Below are positions 1 to 8,921 of a stretch of 64,000 nt of DNA, one piece after another. The notes beneath the pieces are model-generated. The model did not search any database, was not told the DNA's origin, and saw nothing but the letters and a program-made list of their open reading frames with translations. The position numbers and the translations under genes were made by a program. Origin of the DNA: Marinoscillum sp040218045 (GTDB lineage Bacteria; Bacteroidota; Bacteroidia; Cytophagales; Cyclobacteriaceae); assembly GCA_040218045.1 (NCBI GenBank), contig JAVJQA010000006.1, positions 248,001 to 312,000 on the forward strand, written 5' to 3'. Position 1 is the stretch's first letter; every line of letters starts with the position of its first letter.

Positions 1-111
1 TCTGCACTGCTGATTGACTCCACTTTTGACTATGCAGGACCAGGTCAACTGGGATTTAGTCAGCTGGGCCGATTGATTAGACATGAAGGATCTCAGAAAC
101 GTTTCTTTTGA
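1..111 (+). CDS. C-terminal fragment of an unidentified protein (partial)
   Basis: The frame is open from the first base to a TGA at 109-111 and gives 36 residues ending in RHEGSQKRFF. The composition looks protein-like and there is no stop, but the piece is too short to assign a family. Its end overlaps the 3' end of the minus-strand bestrophin gene by about 35 bp, so the two genes would be tail to tail. It could also be a chance open frame. Confidence 0.4.
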   Translation, partial: SALLIDSTFDYAGPGQLGFSQLGRLIRHEGSQKRFF

Positions 112-949
112 TTTTCAGTGCCAACTCGTTTAGTGGCAAGTCATTGATGTCATTGCCAAAAGGATCTTCAATTTCCTCGGAAATCAGCTCGATACTTACC
201 AAGAAGTAAAACGCCAACATCACAATTCCTATCGTCCAATACCCAAAATCCCACATGAAACTCACTGGAAGGGTGATGGCATAAATGAACAGGAACTTTT
301 TGATGAACATACTATAAGAATATGGAATCGGGGTTGATTTGATCCGCTCACAAGCACCTATAATGTCTGTGAATCCTTTGAGTTCTTTATCCAGGATGAA
401 GAGCTGCTCAGAGGTTAATTTGCCTTCTTCTCTACATTTCATTACACGCTCATATAGCAAACGATTGATCATATTAGGACGATGCTTGCTTTTGATGATC
501 CGTTGTTTGACTTCTTCATTGATTGTATCCATTTCTCCAATCAAAATACTGTCCCGCAGATGCTCTTTCATGGAAAACGCTTCATTAGGAATCATCCTCC
601 TGAAAAACTCACGATCATCCAGAGCATCTTTTGGGAGAAATGCCTCCAGTTTGATTGCAATTTGGCGACTGTCATTGACTAGCTGGCCCCATAATTTTCT
701 ACCTTCCCACCATCTGTCATACGCGGTGTTGGTTCTCAAAACGAGGAATAAACCCAAGATTACCCCGAGTATGGAGTGGAAAGCGATAGTGCCTTCATAG
801 TGAAAATCAAAAACCGTAATGACAATAAAGCAAAGCAATGCGGTAAATACCCCGACAAAAAGTAGAAGAGGAAAAAGCAACTTAATTACATATCTGCTAT
901 AAACATCAAAAATTAAGGAAAACCAGGTCTTCGGGTTGTATTGGATCAT
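77..949 (-). CDS. Bestrophin family (RFP-TM) anion channel protein
   Basis: This 290-residue protein matches the bacterial bestrophin family (formerly UPF0187), inner-membrane pentameric anion or cation channels. The family signature RTNTAYDRWWEGRK is visible at about residues 72-84, after two hydrophobic stretches (about 22-45 and 54-71). A second membrane pair lies near residues 210-255, followed by a charged tail with SEEIEDPFGNDINDLP, the conserved post-membrane motif of the family. Length is normal for the family. It has its own promoter region and does not overlap the upstream NagZ-like gene, so it is probably transcribed alone. The physiological ion cannot be read from the sequence. 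Confidence 0.9.
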   Translation of the reverse strand: MIQYNPKTWFSLIFDVYSRYVIKLLFPLLLFVGVFTALLCFIVITVFDFHYEGTIAFHSILGVILGLFLVLRTNTAYDRWWEGRKLWGQLVNDSRQIAIKLEAFLPKDALDDREFFRRMIPNEAFSMKEHLRDSILIGEMDTINEEVKQRIIKSKHRPNMINRLLYERVMKCREEGKLTSEQLFILDKELKGFTDIIGACERIKSTPIPYSYSMFIKKFLFIYAITLPVSFMWDFGYWTIGIVMLAFYFLVSIELISEEIEDPFGNDINDLPLNELALKIKRNVSEILHV

Positions 950-976
950 TGGTGGTAATTATATGATTCTATTCGT

Positions 977-2092
977 TTATTGGGCGGCCAAACCCATTTC
1001 TTGTTTCAAAGTTATTATCCGTTTGTAGGATTCTGCTACTCGCTCCCTACTAATATCTCCATTTTTTACGAATTTTCTAATTATTCCGTGTAATTGGTCT
1101 GCCGTCACCAGGTCGTAATCCGGCACATTGTTGGCAAATAGCAGGATATCCACCCCAGCGAGAATGGTCCTTTTAATGGCTTCTTCCAGGCCATACTGAG
1201 CACTGATTGCTTTCATTTGCATGTCATCAGATACTACCACCCCATCAAAATCCAGAAATCCCCTAAGCACTTCAGAAATTACTTTGTCAGAAAGTGTGGC
1301 TGGTACCTTACTGTCGTCCAGTACATCATTGACGATATGGGCTGTCATAATTGCTTTGACTTTACCAGAATCCAACAAAGCTTTGTAGGGTAGTAATTCT
1401 TCAAATCTCCACGTGGTAGACACATCAGTCAATCCAAGGTGTGAGTCGTTTTTTGAGCTCCCGTGTCCTGGAAAATGTTTCAAAACAGTAGCTACACCAA
1501 ACAGTTCATGTGCATCCACCACCGCCTGAGCATGCCTGGCAACTAAATAAGGATCTGGTGAATAGGACCGGCCAATTTTGCCTATCACCGGATTGTCAGG
1601 ATTGATGTTTACATCCACTGATGGTGCAAAATTCATATTGATTCCAAGCTGATAAAGTATACCTGCCGTACGTTTGGCATAAAATGAGGTGCTGTCCAGA
1701 TTGTCCAGTTCACCAAGGTATTGTGCAGTGACTGTTTTGGGGAAACCATACCTTGTCTTCAGGCGGTTAACCCGGCCGCCCTCCTCATCAATACTCACAA
1801 ACAAAGGTAGACTGGCCTTGGACTGAGCAAACTCCAGAATTTCTCTAAGGTTTTGCTCTGTATTTTTACTGTAAAGATTCTTTTCAAACAAGATGACACC
1901 ACCAACCTGGTTTGCTTCAATAGCTGAGAATATTGGTGCTTTTTTGTCGAGTCTGTTAAAGTCCCCGATCCCGACCATGATCATCTGACCAATCATAAAA
2001 TCAAGTGAATCAACTTTAACCGGATCAGGTGTTTGGGCATTGGCAAGACCCAGCGTATTTATGGTCAGAAGAGCAATTAAAATCTTTTTCAT
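977..2092 (-). CDS. Glycoside hydrolase family 3, NagZ-like beta-N-acetylhexosaminidase
   Basis: A 371-residue secreted glycosidase with an N-terminal signal peptide ending near ANAQ (residue 20). The GH3 N-terminal barrel is complete. NagZ-type motif KHFPGHG is at 205-211 with the D-S-H acid/base dyad at 216-218, and the nucleophile region VVSDDM lies at 286-291. It has only the single catalytic barrel, as in NagZ, with no C-terminal GH3 domain. NagZ enzymes remove N-acetylglucosamine from muropeptides; the signal peptide places this one in the periplasm or at the outer membrane, as in Bacillus rather than E. coli. It is the last gene of a three-gene minus-strand operon; its start overlaps the upstream aldolase-like gene by 4 bp (ATGA). 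Confidence 0.88.
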   Translation of the reverse strand: MKKILIALLTINTLGLANAQTPDPVKVDSLDFMIGQMIMVGIGDFNRLDKKAPIFSAIEANQVGGVILFEKNLYSKNTEQNLREILEFAQSKASLPLFVSIDEEGGRVNRLKTRYGFPKTVTAQYLGELDNLDSTSFYAKRTAGILYQLGINMNFAPSVDVNINPDNPVIGKIGRSYSPDPYLVARHAQAVVDAHELFGVATVLKHFPGHGSSKNDSHLGLTDVSTTWRFEELLPYKALLDSGKVKAIMTAHIVNDVLDDSKVPATLSDKVISEVLRGFLDFDGVVVSDDMQMKAISAQYGLEEAIKRTILAGVDILLFANNVPDYDLVTADQLHGIIRKFVKNGDISRERVAESYKRIITLKQEMGLAAQ

Positions 2093-3177
2093 ACACGTGA
2101 TTTGTCAAACTTCTCAAGCCTTTGACCGGCCAAAGATACATAGTAACCCTGAAGGTCGGCTGTTAAACAACTATGCACAGGCAAAATCCCTACCAAATCT
2201 CCCAGTTTTACAGACTTCATCAGTTCACCTGATACCTTTAAGATGCCATGCTCTTGCGACAATCGGACTACTTCGGCAATGGGTTCACTTTCCCAACCAT
2301 CTTCCGTTAGCCTGACGGCATAGCCAAACATTTTCTGACCGTCCTTAATAATATAATCTTTTGAAAGATGCACTGCACCACCATAAACCACCAGCTCATT
2401 GCGCTCCGGATGTTTAGCGACTATTGGTGTAGCCAGACAAACCGCAATCTGGTCAAGCGAGCAACTCCCGAAATGCTCCTGCATGATGTCATAAAAAACA
2501 AAATTGCCGGGCCGCAACTCATACACACCCGGAAAGTTCTCCAGAATAGAACATGTTGGAGTGTCCCCGTAGGAGATGAGAAGATCATTCCTTCCTGTAT
2601 GTTTTCTAACAGATTCAAAAGCACGCATTGACTCCTGAAATATTTGCTTTGCTTCCTGAGCATTTAATTCTTTATAAGAATGTCCGGCATGAGCCAGCAA
2701 CCCTGTAAGCCGATGTTGTGGGTTCCATGAATGGGCGAGAGCTTCTATTTCCTCCTGGTTTTCTGGGTTCACCCCGGTACGATGAGTCCCAACGTCTACT
2801 TTGATTAAGTAATTGACAGGTGCATTAACATGTTCATTTAAATGGTTCAGCCCTTCTTTGGACACCACTATAAGATTAAGCACCACTTGTTTGGCCAATT
2901 GTGTGATTTCTACCGACTCCAGGGGATTGTAAGGAAATGCAATGGTGATGTCTTTCCAGCCTCCATCAGCAAAATATTTGGCCATATCCACTGACGACAC
3001 TGTGGTTTTATCCACTCCAGCCTCCAAAAACCACTGACCAATAGCAACCGATTGGTGGGTTTTGAAATGTGGACACAGCACAGATCCATTCTTTTTAGCC
3101 TTATCAGCCATTTGTTGAATGTTCTGTCTTGCTTTCTTTTCGTCAATCAGAAGTGTGGGCCTGGTTAGTTTCATCAA
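2089..3177 (-). CDS. D-threonine aldolase / D-serine dehydratase-like PLP enzyme
   Basis: A 362-residue fold-type III (alanine racemase-like) PLP enzyme of the D-threonine aldolase/DSD1 family. The N-terminal CPHFKTHQS motif (about 35-43) carries the probable Schiff-base lysine K39. Downstream are the KVDVGTHRTG phosphate/barrel motif and, near the C-terminus, an H-S-C-x-T pair (VHSCLTADL) matching the metal-binding His/Cys site of D-serine dehydratase and D-threonine aldolase. Such enzymes cleave D-threonine or D-allo-threonine to glycine, or deaminate D-serine; the exact substrate is open. The start overlaps the ceramidase-like gene by 35 bp and the stop overlaps the NagZ-like gene, so the three are translationally coupled. 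Confidence 0.85.
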   Translation of the reverse strand: MMKLTRPTLLIDEKKARQNIQQMADKAKKNGSVLCPHFKTHQSVAIGQWFLEAGVDKTTVSSVDMAKYFADGGWKDITIAFPYNPLESVEITQLAKQVVLNLIVVSKEGLNHLNEHVNAPVNYLIKVDVGTHRTGVNPENQEEIEALAHSWNPQHRLTGLLAHAGHSYKELNAQEAKQIFQESMRAFESVRKHTGRNDLLISYGDTPTCSILENFPGVYELRPGNFVFYDIMQEHFGSCSLDQIAVCLATPIVAKHPERNELVVYGGAVHLSKDYIIKDGQKMFGYAVRLTEDGWESEPIAEVVRLSQEHGILKVSGELMKSVKLGDLVGILPVHSCLTADLQGYYVSLAGQRLEKFDKSRV

Positions 3178-4522
3178 TTGTTTCTATGATTTGTTCAACT
3201 ATTTCTGACAAATATGAACCCATATCAGGTCCATACCAACTCATCGACCGTGCCTCATACTTTTTCAAGTTATACCACTCATCTTTTACTACATACCCGG
3301 TATAACCGCCATTGAATGAAGTGATGAAAAGCTGATAGCCTAATGATCGCGCCTTTTCGTAAAGCGGAACCGCCAGTTCCCCGGAAAAATCACAAGGCAA
3401 TCCAATGAAAATAGCTTTCCCAAGTATCATCACAGATAGGTCATTTCGAAAATCCCCAAAGGCTTTTTCAAAAAGATAAGGCCTGATCGCCAGGTTATTG
3501 GTCAGCTTAAAATACGGATCCCTGAGTGGGAGCTTCAACCTGAAGGATTTAAATGTTGGATTGGGTTGGACACTTAACCCGATCATATTGAGTAATTCCA
3601 ATTGCTCTTTCATTTGAGTGGCCATGGTATGAGCCATTTCAGCAGGTTCCTGATTCTGGACATCCACCGCCATGCTGCCCACTGCACCAGCTGCAAATAA
3701 AGAGAGACTTATGTTTTGGTCGGACTCCATCAATTGATTAAAAGATGTCGGATAGTCGCCTGTAAGCTGGTGATTGTCCGGGCCATAACAGGTGGCGTGG
3801 GCACTGAAAGAAGTGAAAACTGCTTGCTCGTCACCTCTATATAAAATCATTGTTTTCAGCCATGGGTCCTCTATTCCCTCGTCTTTAACCAATCGGTTTC
3901 TCACCAAATGATCTACTGACAGTTCGCCTACAGCGATCATTCCCGGAGCTATATTTTGTGTTGCATTTGTGATTGATTCTATCACACTTTTGGCAATGCG
4001 CTCTACAGCATCCGGATCATACTCACCAGCAAACAATCTGCCGACCATTCCCGGAGCCCAGGCTCCCTGGCCAGAGTGCGTATGAGTAGCAGTAAAATAA
4101 ATTTCTCCTGGTTTCCAGCCTGACGGAAGTGCATTGAAAATACGATTGCGAAGAACTGGATGGATGATCAGTAAATCAGCTGAGATCAGGGCAATTTTTT
4201 CATCTCCTTTGGTGAAAACTATGGTTCGTACAAAACTCGAATCCAAAATACCGTCCATCTCCATAGGATCACGAGCACCAAATCCTGCCAGTGGAGTTTT
4301 CTGGTTTGGTGTAATGTTGACTTTGGACCAACCTATATTCAATTGATCCGAGAGCTCAACCAGCTGAAAATATTCATTTAGCGAATCCAGTCTTCCGGAC
4401 ATCTCTTGGTAAAAGTCCGTTTCCCGGTAGGGTCTTGTATCCACCACCGTAATGGTCATAGAAAGGATCAATGCCATCAGAATTACCGTAATCGCCAATA
4501 TTTTAAGTACAAGCTGCTTCAT
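3143..4522 (-). CDS. Neutral/alkaline ceramidase-like hydrolase, membrane-anchored
   Basis: A 459-residue protein with an uncleaved-looking N-terminal membrane anchor (about 7-27) followed by the neutral/alkaline non-lysosomal ceramidase N-terminal domain. The family's opening pattern IGWSKVNITP is at about 63-72, and the zinc-site motif THTHSG is at 146-151. A second histidine (AHAT, 241-244) and NHQLTGDYPT also fit. It is shorter than classical ceramidases and lacks the C-terminal immunoglobulin-like domain, as is common for Bacteroidota paralogues of unknown substrate. It is the first gene of the operon with the D-amino-acid enzyme and the NagZ-like glycosidase; that company suggests turnover of envelope amide-linked material, which is an inference. 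Confidence 0.82.
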   Translation of the reverse strand: MKQLVLKILAITVILMALILSMTITVVDTRPYRETDFYQEMSGRLDSLNEYFQLVELSDQLNIGWSKVNITPNQKTPLAGFGARDPMEMDGILDSSFVRTIVFTKGDEKIALISADLLIIHPVLRNRIFNALPSGWKPGEIYFTATHTHSGQGAWAPGMVGRLFAGEYDPDAVERIAKSVIESITNATQNIAPGMIAVGELSVDHLVRNRLVKDEGIEDPWLKTMILYRGDEQAVFTSFSAHATCYGPDNHQLTGDYPTSFNQLMESDQNISLSLFAAGAVGSMAVDVQNQEPAEMAHTMATQMKEQLELLNMIGLSVQPNPTFKSFRLKLPLRDPYFKLTNNLAIRPYLFEKAFGDFRNDLSVMILGKAIFIGLPCDFSGELAVPLYEKARSLGYQLFITSFNGGYTGYVVKDEWYNLKKYEARSMSWYGPDMGSYLSEIVEQIIETIDETNQAHTSD

Positions 4523-4659
4523 TGAGGAGCCAATTTACCCAATTAACGGTAGCCTCGTGAAGGGATTGCCCGTCGAATTTGAAGCGGTTCAATGACGTTT
4601 TTAATCCAACTTATTTATTTTCGCTGCTCACTTTATTGTTGAACCGACATTAATAGATC

Positions 4660-5322
4660 TTGGAGAAAGTCGCATTTGAGCTTTTTGGACTTCAACTACT
4701 AGAGCCGCTAAGTACCGTCATGAACTGGGTACTGTCGATCCAGGCAGCCATTTTATATACCCGACTCAAAGGTGTGGAGACCCCTTTTCAGAAATACTGG
4801 AGATGGTTTTTCCTGGCTTACGCGATCTCTCCAATATTTGGTGGTTTTTCACATCTGTTGTTTAATTATGTGGACCTGTATGGAAAAATTCCGGGTTGGT
4901 CTATTGCTATAGTCGGGATTGTGTTTGCTGAGCTGGCCATGATCAATGAAATAGATGATCCAAAAAAGAAGCAAATGCTGATCACGGTGGTACGGAGCAA
5001 GGTTTTTGCTACTGTCGTGATGCTGGTCCTTGACCTTTCATTTAAATGGGTCATGGTTCATTCAGCAGGGTTTTTGGTGATCACAGGTGTGCTCTCCTAC
5101 AGCCGCTATAAAGCTGGCGAATTGAACTACAAATATTTCCTTTATGGAATCGCAACTCTGCTGGTGACCGGGTTGATAAAAGTCGGGAAAATTGACATTC
5201 ATCCTGCCTGGTTCAACCGGGATGACATTGCCCATTTCATTATGCTGTTTATGTATTGGATGTTTTACAAAGGCGTGAAAAACTTTGACATGCAGCGAGC
5301 AGTGACTCCAAATGTCACCTAA
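4660..5322 (+). CDS. Polytopic membrane protein of unknown function
   Basis: A 220-residue protein with about six to seven predicted membrane spans (around 15-35, 48-70, 78-95, 110-130, 134-150, 158-175, 188-202). The start codon is TTG; no ATG lies upstream in frame. A short polar loop with EIDDPKKKQ lies after the third span, and the sixth loop has HPAWFNRDDIAHF, a conserved-looking histidine/aspartate cluster. I do not recognise the family. It is divergent from the ceramidase operon (137-bp gap) and is followed by a clear hairpin terminator, so it is probably a single-gene transcript. Confidence 0.7.
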   Translation: MEKVAFELFGLQLLEPLSTVMNWVLSIQAAILYTRLKGVETPFQKYWRWFFLAYAISPIFGGFSHLLFNYVDLYGKIPGWSIAIVGIVFAELAMINEIDDPKKKQMLITVVRSKVFATVVMLVLDLSFKWVMVHSAGFLVITGVLSYSRYKAGELNYKYFLYGIATLLVTGLIKVGKIDIHPAWFNRDDIAHFIMLFMYWMFYKGVKNFDMQRAVTPNVT

Positions 5323-5341
5323 ATGTAAGGTGGTTTTTTTA
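5316..5341 (+). terminator. Intrinsic terminator after the membrane protein gene
   Basis: Stem CACCT (5316-5320) pairs with AGGTG (5328-5332) around a 7-base loop and is followed by seven T residues. The stem begins inside the last codons of the upstream gene. Confidence 0.7.
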
Positions 5342-5407
5342 TAACGGTTGTGTCAGATTGACTTATTGGTTTTTTAATTTAGTAGTGAAATACCAATAAG
5401 CAACGTT

Positions 5408-6448
5408 ATGAAAAAGCTCACTCTATTAATTTCCATTCTGTTGGCATGCTCATTGCCAGGTACAGCATGTTTTTGCACCTTTTCGGGGTCTTTTGTAAAA
5501 GTGGCTGAGGAAAGTGAATTGGTGGTCGTTGGCACAATCACTAAAAAGAGAAATAGTGCAATTCAGGTAAAAATCGAAACCATCCTAAAGGGAGACACTA
5601 AATCCGAAATTATAGAAATCAACGGAGATAAAGGTGGCGATTCCTGCTACGAGGTTTTACTTCCATATAAGGAGGGCGAGCAATATGCCTTGGCAGTCAG
5701 TACAACCGGCGGGGAATACTATCTTTCTCACTGTGGAGAATACAAACTTAGGGCTGAAAATGGCATAGTCAGTGGCATGGTCAATAACCAGTTTATGGTA
5801 GACGCAACAAGTGAGTGGCCTGAGTACAATGAAAGGACTATGGAGCTCAGCACACTCATTGACCTTTTTGCACCTGTTAGCGACATTCAAGCACCATGTG
5901 GTTCCGCAAAGTATTATGAAGAAAATAAAAACGACCTGGCAGCCGCTGATCAAGCCAAAAAAGACGAAAGCTTGCCAAGTGAGGCGAAACTTTTAGAAGC
6001 TGAAAGTGCATACAACGTACCTCTAATGACTCAGTACAGCTCCGATCCGGAGATTTTCGAAACTGACGGATATAAGAAGGCGATTGGCATGGCAGCAAGT
6101 ACAGGAAATATTGACATGGTAAAAGCTGCGGTCCAAAATGGCTATGATGTGAATGCACATTCAGAGGATGGACTACCCCTGTTGGCAGAAGCGGCAAAGT
6201 ACCCGGAAATCATCAAATACTTATTGCTCAATGGCGCCAACCCCAATCAAGCCAGTAAAAACCATGTGACGCCTCTAATGCGTGCTGCAGATGTGGGATG
6301 TCTTACCAATTTGAAGCTCTTGCTAAAATACGGGGCGGACCCGACCTACAAAAGTGGAAATGGCTACAATGCCGTCAAGTTTGCTAAAAAATACAATGAG
6401 GTAAATCCCTCTGAGGTGGTAGACCTACTCAAAAACTATGGGAAGTAA
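5408..6448 (+). CDS. Secreted netrin/TIMP-like plus ankyrin-repeat protein
   Basis: This 346-residue protein has an N-terminal export signal (about 1-20) whose mature start contains CFC. The first ~120 residues follow the tissue-inhibitor-of-metalloproteinase/netrin-like pattern: an N-terminal Cys-x-Cys, VVVGTITK, then a paired cysteine in GGDSCYE and SHCGEY. A polar linker with charged residues (about 150-210) leads to three or four ankyrin repeats (about 220-345) with signatures such as GNIDMVKAAVQNGYDVN, YLLLNGANPNQ and LLLKYGADP. Both parts mediate binding, so a periplasmic or surface interaction role is likely, but no target is apparent. It is monocistronic, ending at a bidirectional terminator. 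Confidence 0.78.
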   Translation: MKKLTLLISILLACSLPGTACFCTFSGSFVKVAEESELVVVGTITKKRNSAIQVKIETILKGDTKSEIIEINGDKGGDSCYEVLLPYKEGEQYALAVSTTGGEYYLSHCGEYKLRAENGIVSGMVNNQFMVDATSEWPEYNERTMELSTLIDLFAPVSDIQAPCGSAKYYEENKNDLAAADQAKKDESLPSEAKLLEAESAYNVPLMTQYSSDPEIFETDGYKKAIGMAASTGNIDMVKAAVQNGYDVNAHSEDGLPLLAEAAKYPEIIKYLLLNGANPNQASKNHVTPLMRAADVGCLTNLKLLLKYGADPTYKSGNGYNAVKFAKKYNEVNPSEVVDLLKNYGK

Positions 6449-6452
6449 TAAA

Positions 6453-6494
6453 ACCCGTCAAGACTATGTCCTGATGCCTTGACGGGTCTATTTT
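6453..6494. terminator. Bidirectional terminator between convergent genes
   Basis: Perfect 10-bp inverted repeat ACCCGTCAAG (6453-6462) / CTTGACGGGT (6478-6487), with a T-rich tract on the plus side and A residues on the other. It separates the ankyrin gene from the convergent YCII gene. Confidence 0.85.
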
Positions 6495-6498
6495 CATT

Positions 6499-6834
6499 TC
6501 ACATGGCCATGGCTTCATGCACCTCAATCTCACATCCTCCGGCTGCCAGGTGTGGATGTCCTTCCAGCAGTGATTTTGCCTCTTCCATATCGCCAGCCTG
6601 GATCATCGAGTAACCGGTGACTTCTTTTTGGCTCGGTGCCACAGATCCATTGGGGTTTAGTTTCTGACCACCGAAAAGAGGTGCGCCTAAATCCAACATC
6701 TTGTCACCAAGAGCTTCTTTCCATTCCATCCAGGGTTTCATAGACTCAGCTCTTTGCTCTGGTGTTGCTTGTGCCATTTGCTCTACTACTGATTGTGGTG
6801 CATGATAGATTACCAAGAATTTTTTCATCGTCAT
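6499..6834 (-). CDS. YCII-related domain protein
   Basis: A 111-residue ferredoxin-like-fold protein of the YCII/DGPF family. It opens with a beta strand (KFLVIYHAP), has a helix rich in alanine and glutamate, and closes with the typical HPHLAAGGCEIEVHEAM ending, which carries the family's conserved histidine. GYSMIQAGDMEEAKSLLEGHP is the second beta-alpha unit. Family members are small, often dimeric, and in a few cases act as dehydrochlorinases or accompany ECF sigma factors; none of those partners is adjacent here. The start at MTMKKF could be moved two codons downstream. It is transcribed alone. Confidence 0.85.
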   Translation of the reverse strand: MTMKKFLVIYHAPQSVVEQMAQATPEQRAESMKPWMEWKEALGDKMLDLGAPLFGGQKLNPNGSVAPSQKEVTGYSMIQAGDMEEAKSLLEGHPHLAAGGCEIEVHEAMAM

Positions 6835-7070
6835 AAGGTTTAGTTTTTGAAAAATATTTGCCTTAGTGACGAATGGGGTTGGTGAGAATGGACAATGAGG
6901 AAAAAGTTTTTGGCTTAATAACCTAAGATCCGTTTAAAATCTTGTACACGCTCCTCTTATGCGCCAGTTAAGGGGATCACCAACAATGAGAACATAAGTT
7001 TATGGATTGGAAGAGCCTCTATTTAATTTACTGAGTTATTCATTATATTTATTCTTTATCCATTTGGCTA

Positions 7071-7283
7071 ATGACTGATCACAAAGAATTCGAAAAACGC
7101 ATAACCAAAAGCCTTAAGCATATGGAAGCCAAGATTTCTTATTTACATGATGGAGTGAAGGGGCTTGGAGAATCCTTCAATGAATTTCAGGAAGACATTA
7201 CTGAATACATGGCATTTACGTCAGGGAAATAAGCCGAGCACGAAACAAGAATCTCTAAAATCGAAAAGGAGTTAGGAATGTAA
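7071..7283 (+). pseudogene. Small coiled-coil ORF interrupted by an in-frame TAA
   Basis: An ATG at 7071 opens a 53-residue frame (MTDHKEFEKR...FTSGK) ending with TAA at 7230-7232. The same frame continues without interruption for another 16 codons (AEHETRISKIEKELGM) to a second TAA at 7281-7283. Both parts have the heptad-like, charged pattern of one small coiled-coil protein, so the first stop looks like a recent nonsense change in a ~70-residue gene. The tail stops 5 bp before the convergent yifB gene ends. I do not recognise a family. A genuine 53-residue product cannot be excluded. Confidence 0.5.
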
Positions 7284-7287
7284 TCCG

Positions 7288-8826
7288 CTACCCCGCCCAG
7301 CCTTCACGGTCCAGGCTTCTGTATTGAATCGCTTCTGCTAAATGCTCGATCCTGATATCTTTACTTTCTGATAAATCGGCGATCGTCCTGGAGACTTTAA
7401 GGATCCGGTCATAAGCGCGAGCAGAGAGCCCAAGCTTTTCCATGGCTGTTTTCAATAAGGTTTTACCAGCCTCATTGATTTGGCAGATCTCCTTGGTAGC
7501 AGTAGAGCCCATCATGGCATTGTTGAAAATTTCCGGCGTGTCCTTAAATCGTTCCTTTTGGATTTCCCGGGCTTTGATCACCCGGTTCCTTATATCAAGA
7601 CTGGATTCAGCTTTGCGGTTGGCAGTCATTTCATCAAATGAAACCGGGGTAACCTCCACGTGGAGGTCAATGCGGTCAAGAAGCGGGCCACTTACTTTAT
7701 TGAGGTAGCGCTGCACGACACCCGGCCCACAGACACATTCTTTCTCAGGGTGATTGTAATAACCACAGGGGCAAGGATTCATACTGGCCACCAGCATGAA
7801 ATTGGCTGGATAATCAATGGACACCTTCGCCCGTGAAATGGTCACCCGTCGCTCCTCCAGTGGCTGACGCATCACTTCAAGCACTGTACGCTTAAATTCG
7901 GGCAACTCATCCAAAAACAAAACCCCATTATTGGCCATGGAAATCTCCCCGGGTTGCGGTATTCCGCCGCCTCCAACCAATGCTACATCAGATATGGTAT
8001 GATGCGGTGACCGAAAAGGCCTTTGAGCAATGAGCTTTCCGTTCTCTCCCAGCTTCCCGGCCACAGAGTGAATCTTGGTGGTTTCCAAGGCCTCATGGAG
8101 TGTGAGTGGAGGAAGGATTGAAGACAGCCTTTTGGCCAGCATGGTTTTACCGGCTCCCGGAGGACCAATCATGATCACATTGTGACCTCCTGCAGCGGCA
8201 ATTTCCATCGCACGCTTAATGTTCTCCTGTCCCTGTACATCAGCAAAGTCCGCTTCCACATTGTCCAAATCAAAGAAAAACACATCTCGTGTGTCGTAAT
8301 CCATTGGTTTGATAGGTGCCGTGCCATCCAGGTGCTCAATCGCTTCCTTTATGGTTTCAACGCCAATAACGTCTATGTTGTCCACTATGGCTGCTTCAGA
8401 TGCATTTTCCTTTGGAAGAATAAATCCCTTAAACCCTTGTTTTCTTGCCTCAATGGCAATTGGTAATGCTCCTTTGATCGGACGTAAGATTCCATCCAGC
8501 GACAGCTCTCCCATTATGATGTACTGATCCAGATCCTGAAGATTGGCCTGTTCAGAAGCCTGAAGTATCCCTAAAGCGATTGGCAAATCATAGGATGATC
8601 CCTCTTTTTTGATATCGGCTGGAGCAAGATTTACCACTACCTTTTGGCGTGGCATCCTGTACTCATAAAATTTAAGGGCGGACTCTACCCTTTGCTCACT
8701 TTCTTTTACAGCAGAATCAGGGAGACCAACCATAAAAAACTTGGTTCCCTGTCCAACATTAACTTCTATGGTGATGGTGTAGGCATTCACACCGTAGACG
8801 GCACTTCCAAAGGTCTTTGCGAGCAT
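7288..8826 (-). CDS. yifB: YifB/ComM-family Mg-chelatase-like AAA+ ATPase
   Basis: A full-length 512-residue member of the YifB (ComM) family. The N-terminal ChlI/Lon-like domain (about 1-175) includes the NLAPADIKKEGSSYDLPIA motif. The AAA+ core has Walker A GPPGAGKT at 221-228 and Walker B VLFLDELPEF near 302-311. A cysteine cluster (NPCPCGYYNHPEKECVCG, about 350-367) and the C-terminal Mg-chelatase helical domain follow (ARAYDRILKVSRTIADL). ComM in other bacteria is a branch-migration helicase aiding integration of DNA taken up by transformation. It is transcribed apart from the gmhA operon, which ends 95 bp upstream. Confidence 0.95.
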   Translation of the reverse strand: MLAKTFGSAVYGVNAYTITIEVNVGQGTKFFMVGLPDSAVKESEQRVESALKFYEYRMPRQKVVVNLAPADIKKEGSSYDLPIALGILQASEQANLQDLDQYIIMGELSLDGILRPIKGALPIAIEARKQGFKGFILPKENASEAAIVDNIDVIGVETIKEAIEHLDGTAPIKPMDYDTRDVFFFDLDNVEADFADVQGQENIKRAMEIAAAGGHNVIMIGPPGAGKTMLAKRLSSILPPLTLHEALETTKIHSVAGKLGENGKLIAQRPFRSPHHTISDVALVGGGGIPQPGEISMANNGVLFLDELPEFKRTVLEVMRQPLEERRVTISRAKVSIDYPANFMLVASMNPCPCGYYNHPEKECVCGPGVVQRYLNKVSGPLLDRIDLHVEVTPVSFDEMTANRKAESSLDIRNRVIKAREIQKERFKDTPEIFNNAMMGSTATKEICQINEAGKTLLKTAMEKLGLSARAYDRILKVSRTIADLSESKDIRIEHLAEAIQYRSLDREGWAG

Positions 8827-8921
8827 GGTTTCTAAATTACCATTTTCTCAAATAACTGTGCAAAAGAATCATGTTTGATTTTTCATTTTATGTCAATCCT
8901 AATGCTCGATAGACTAAAAAG

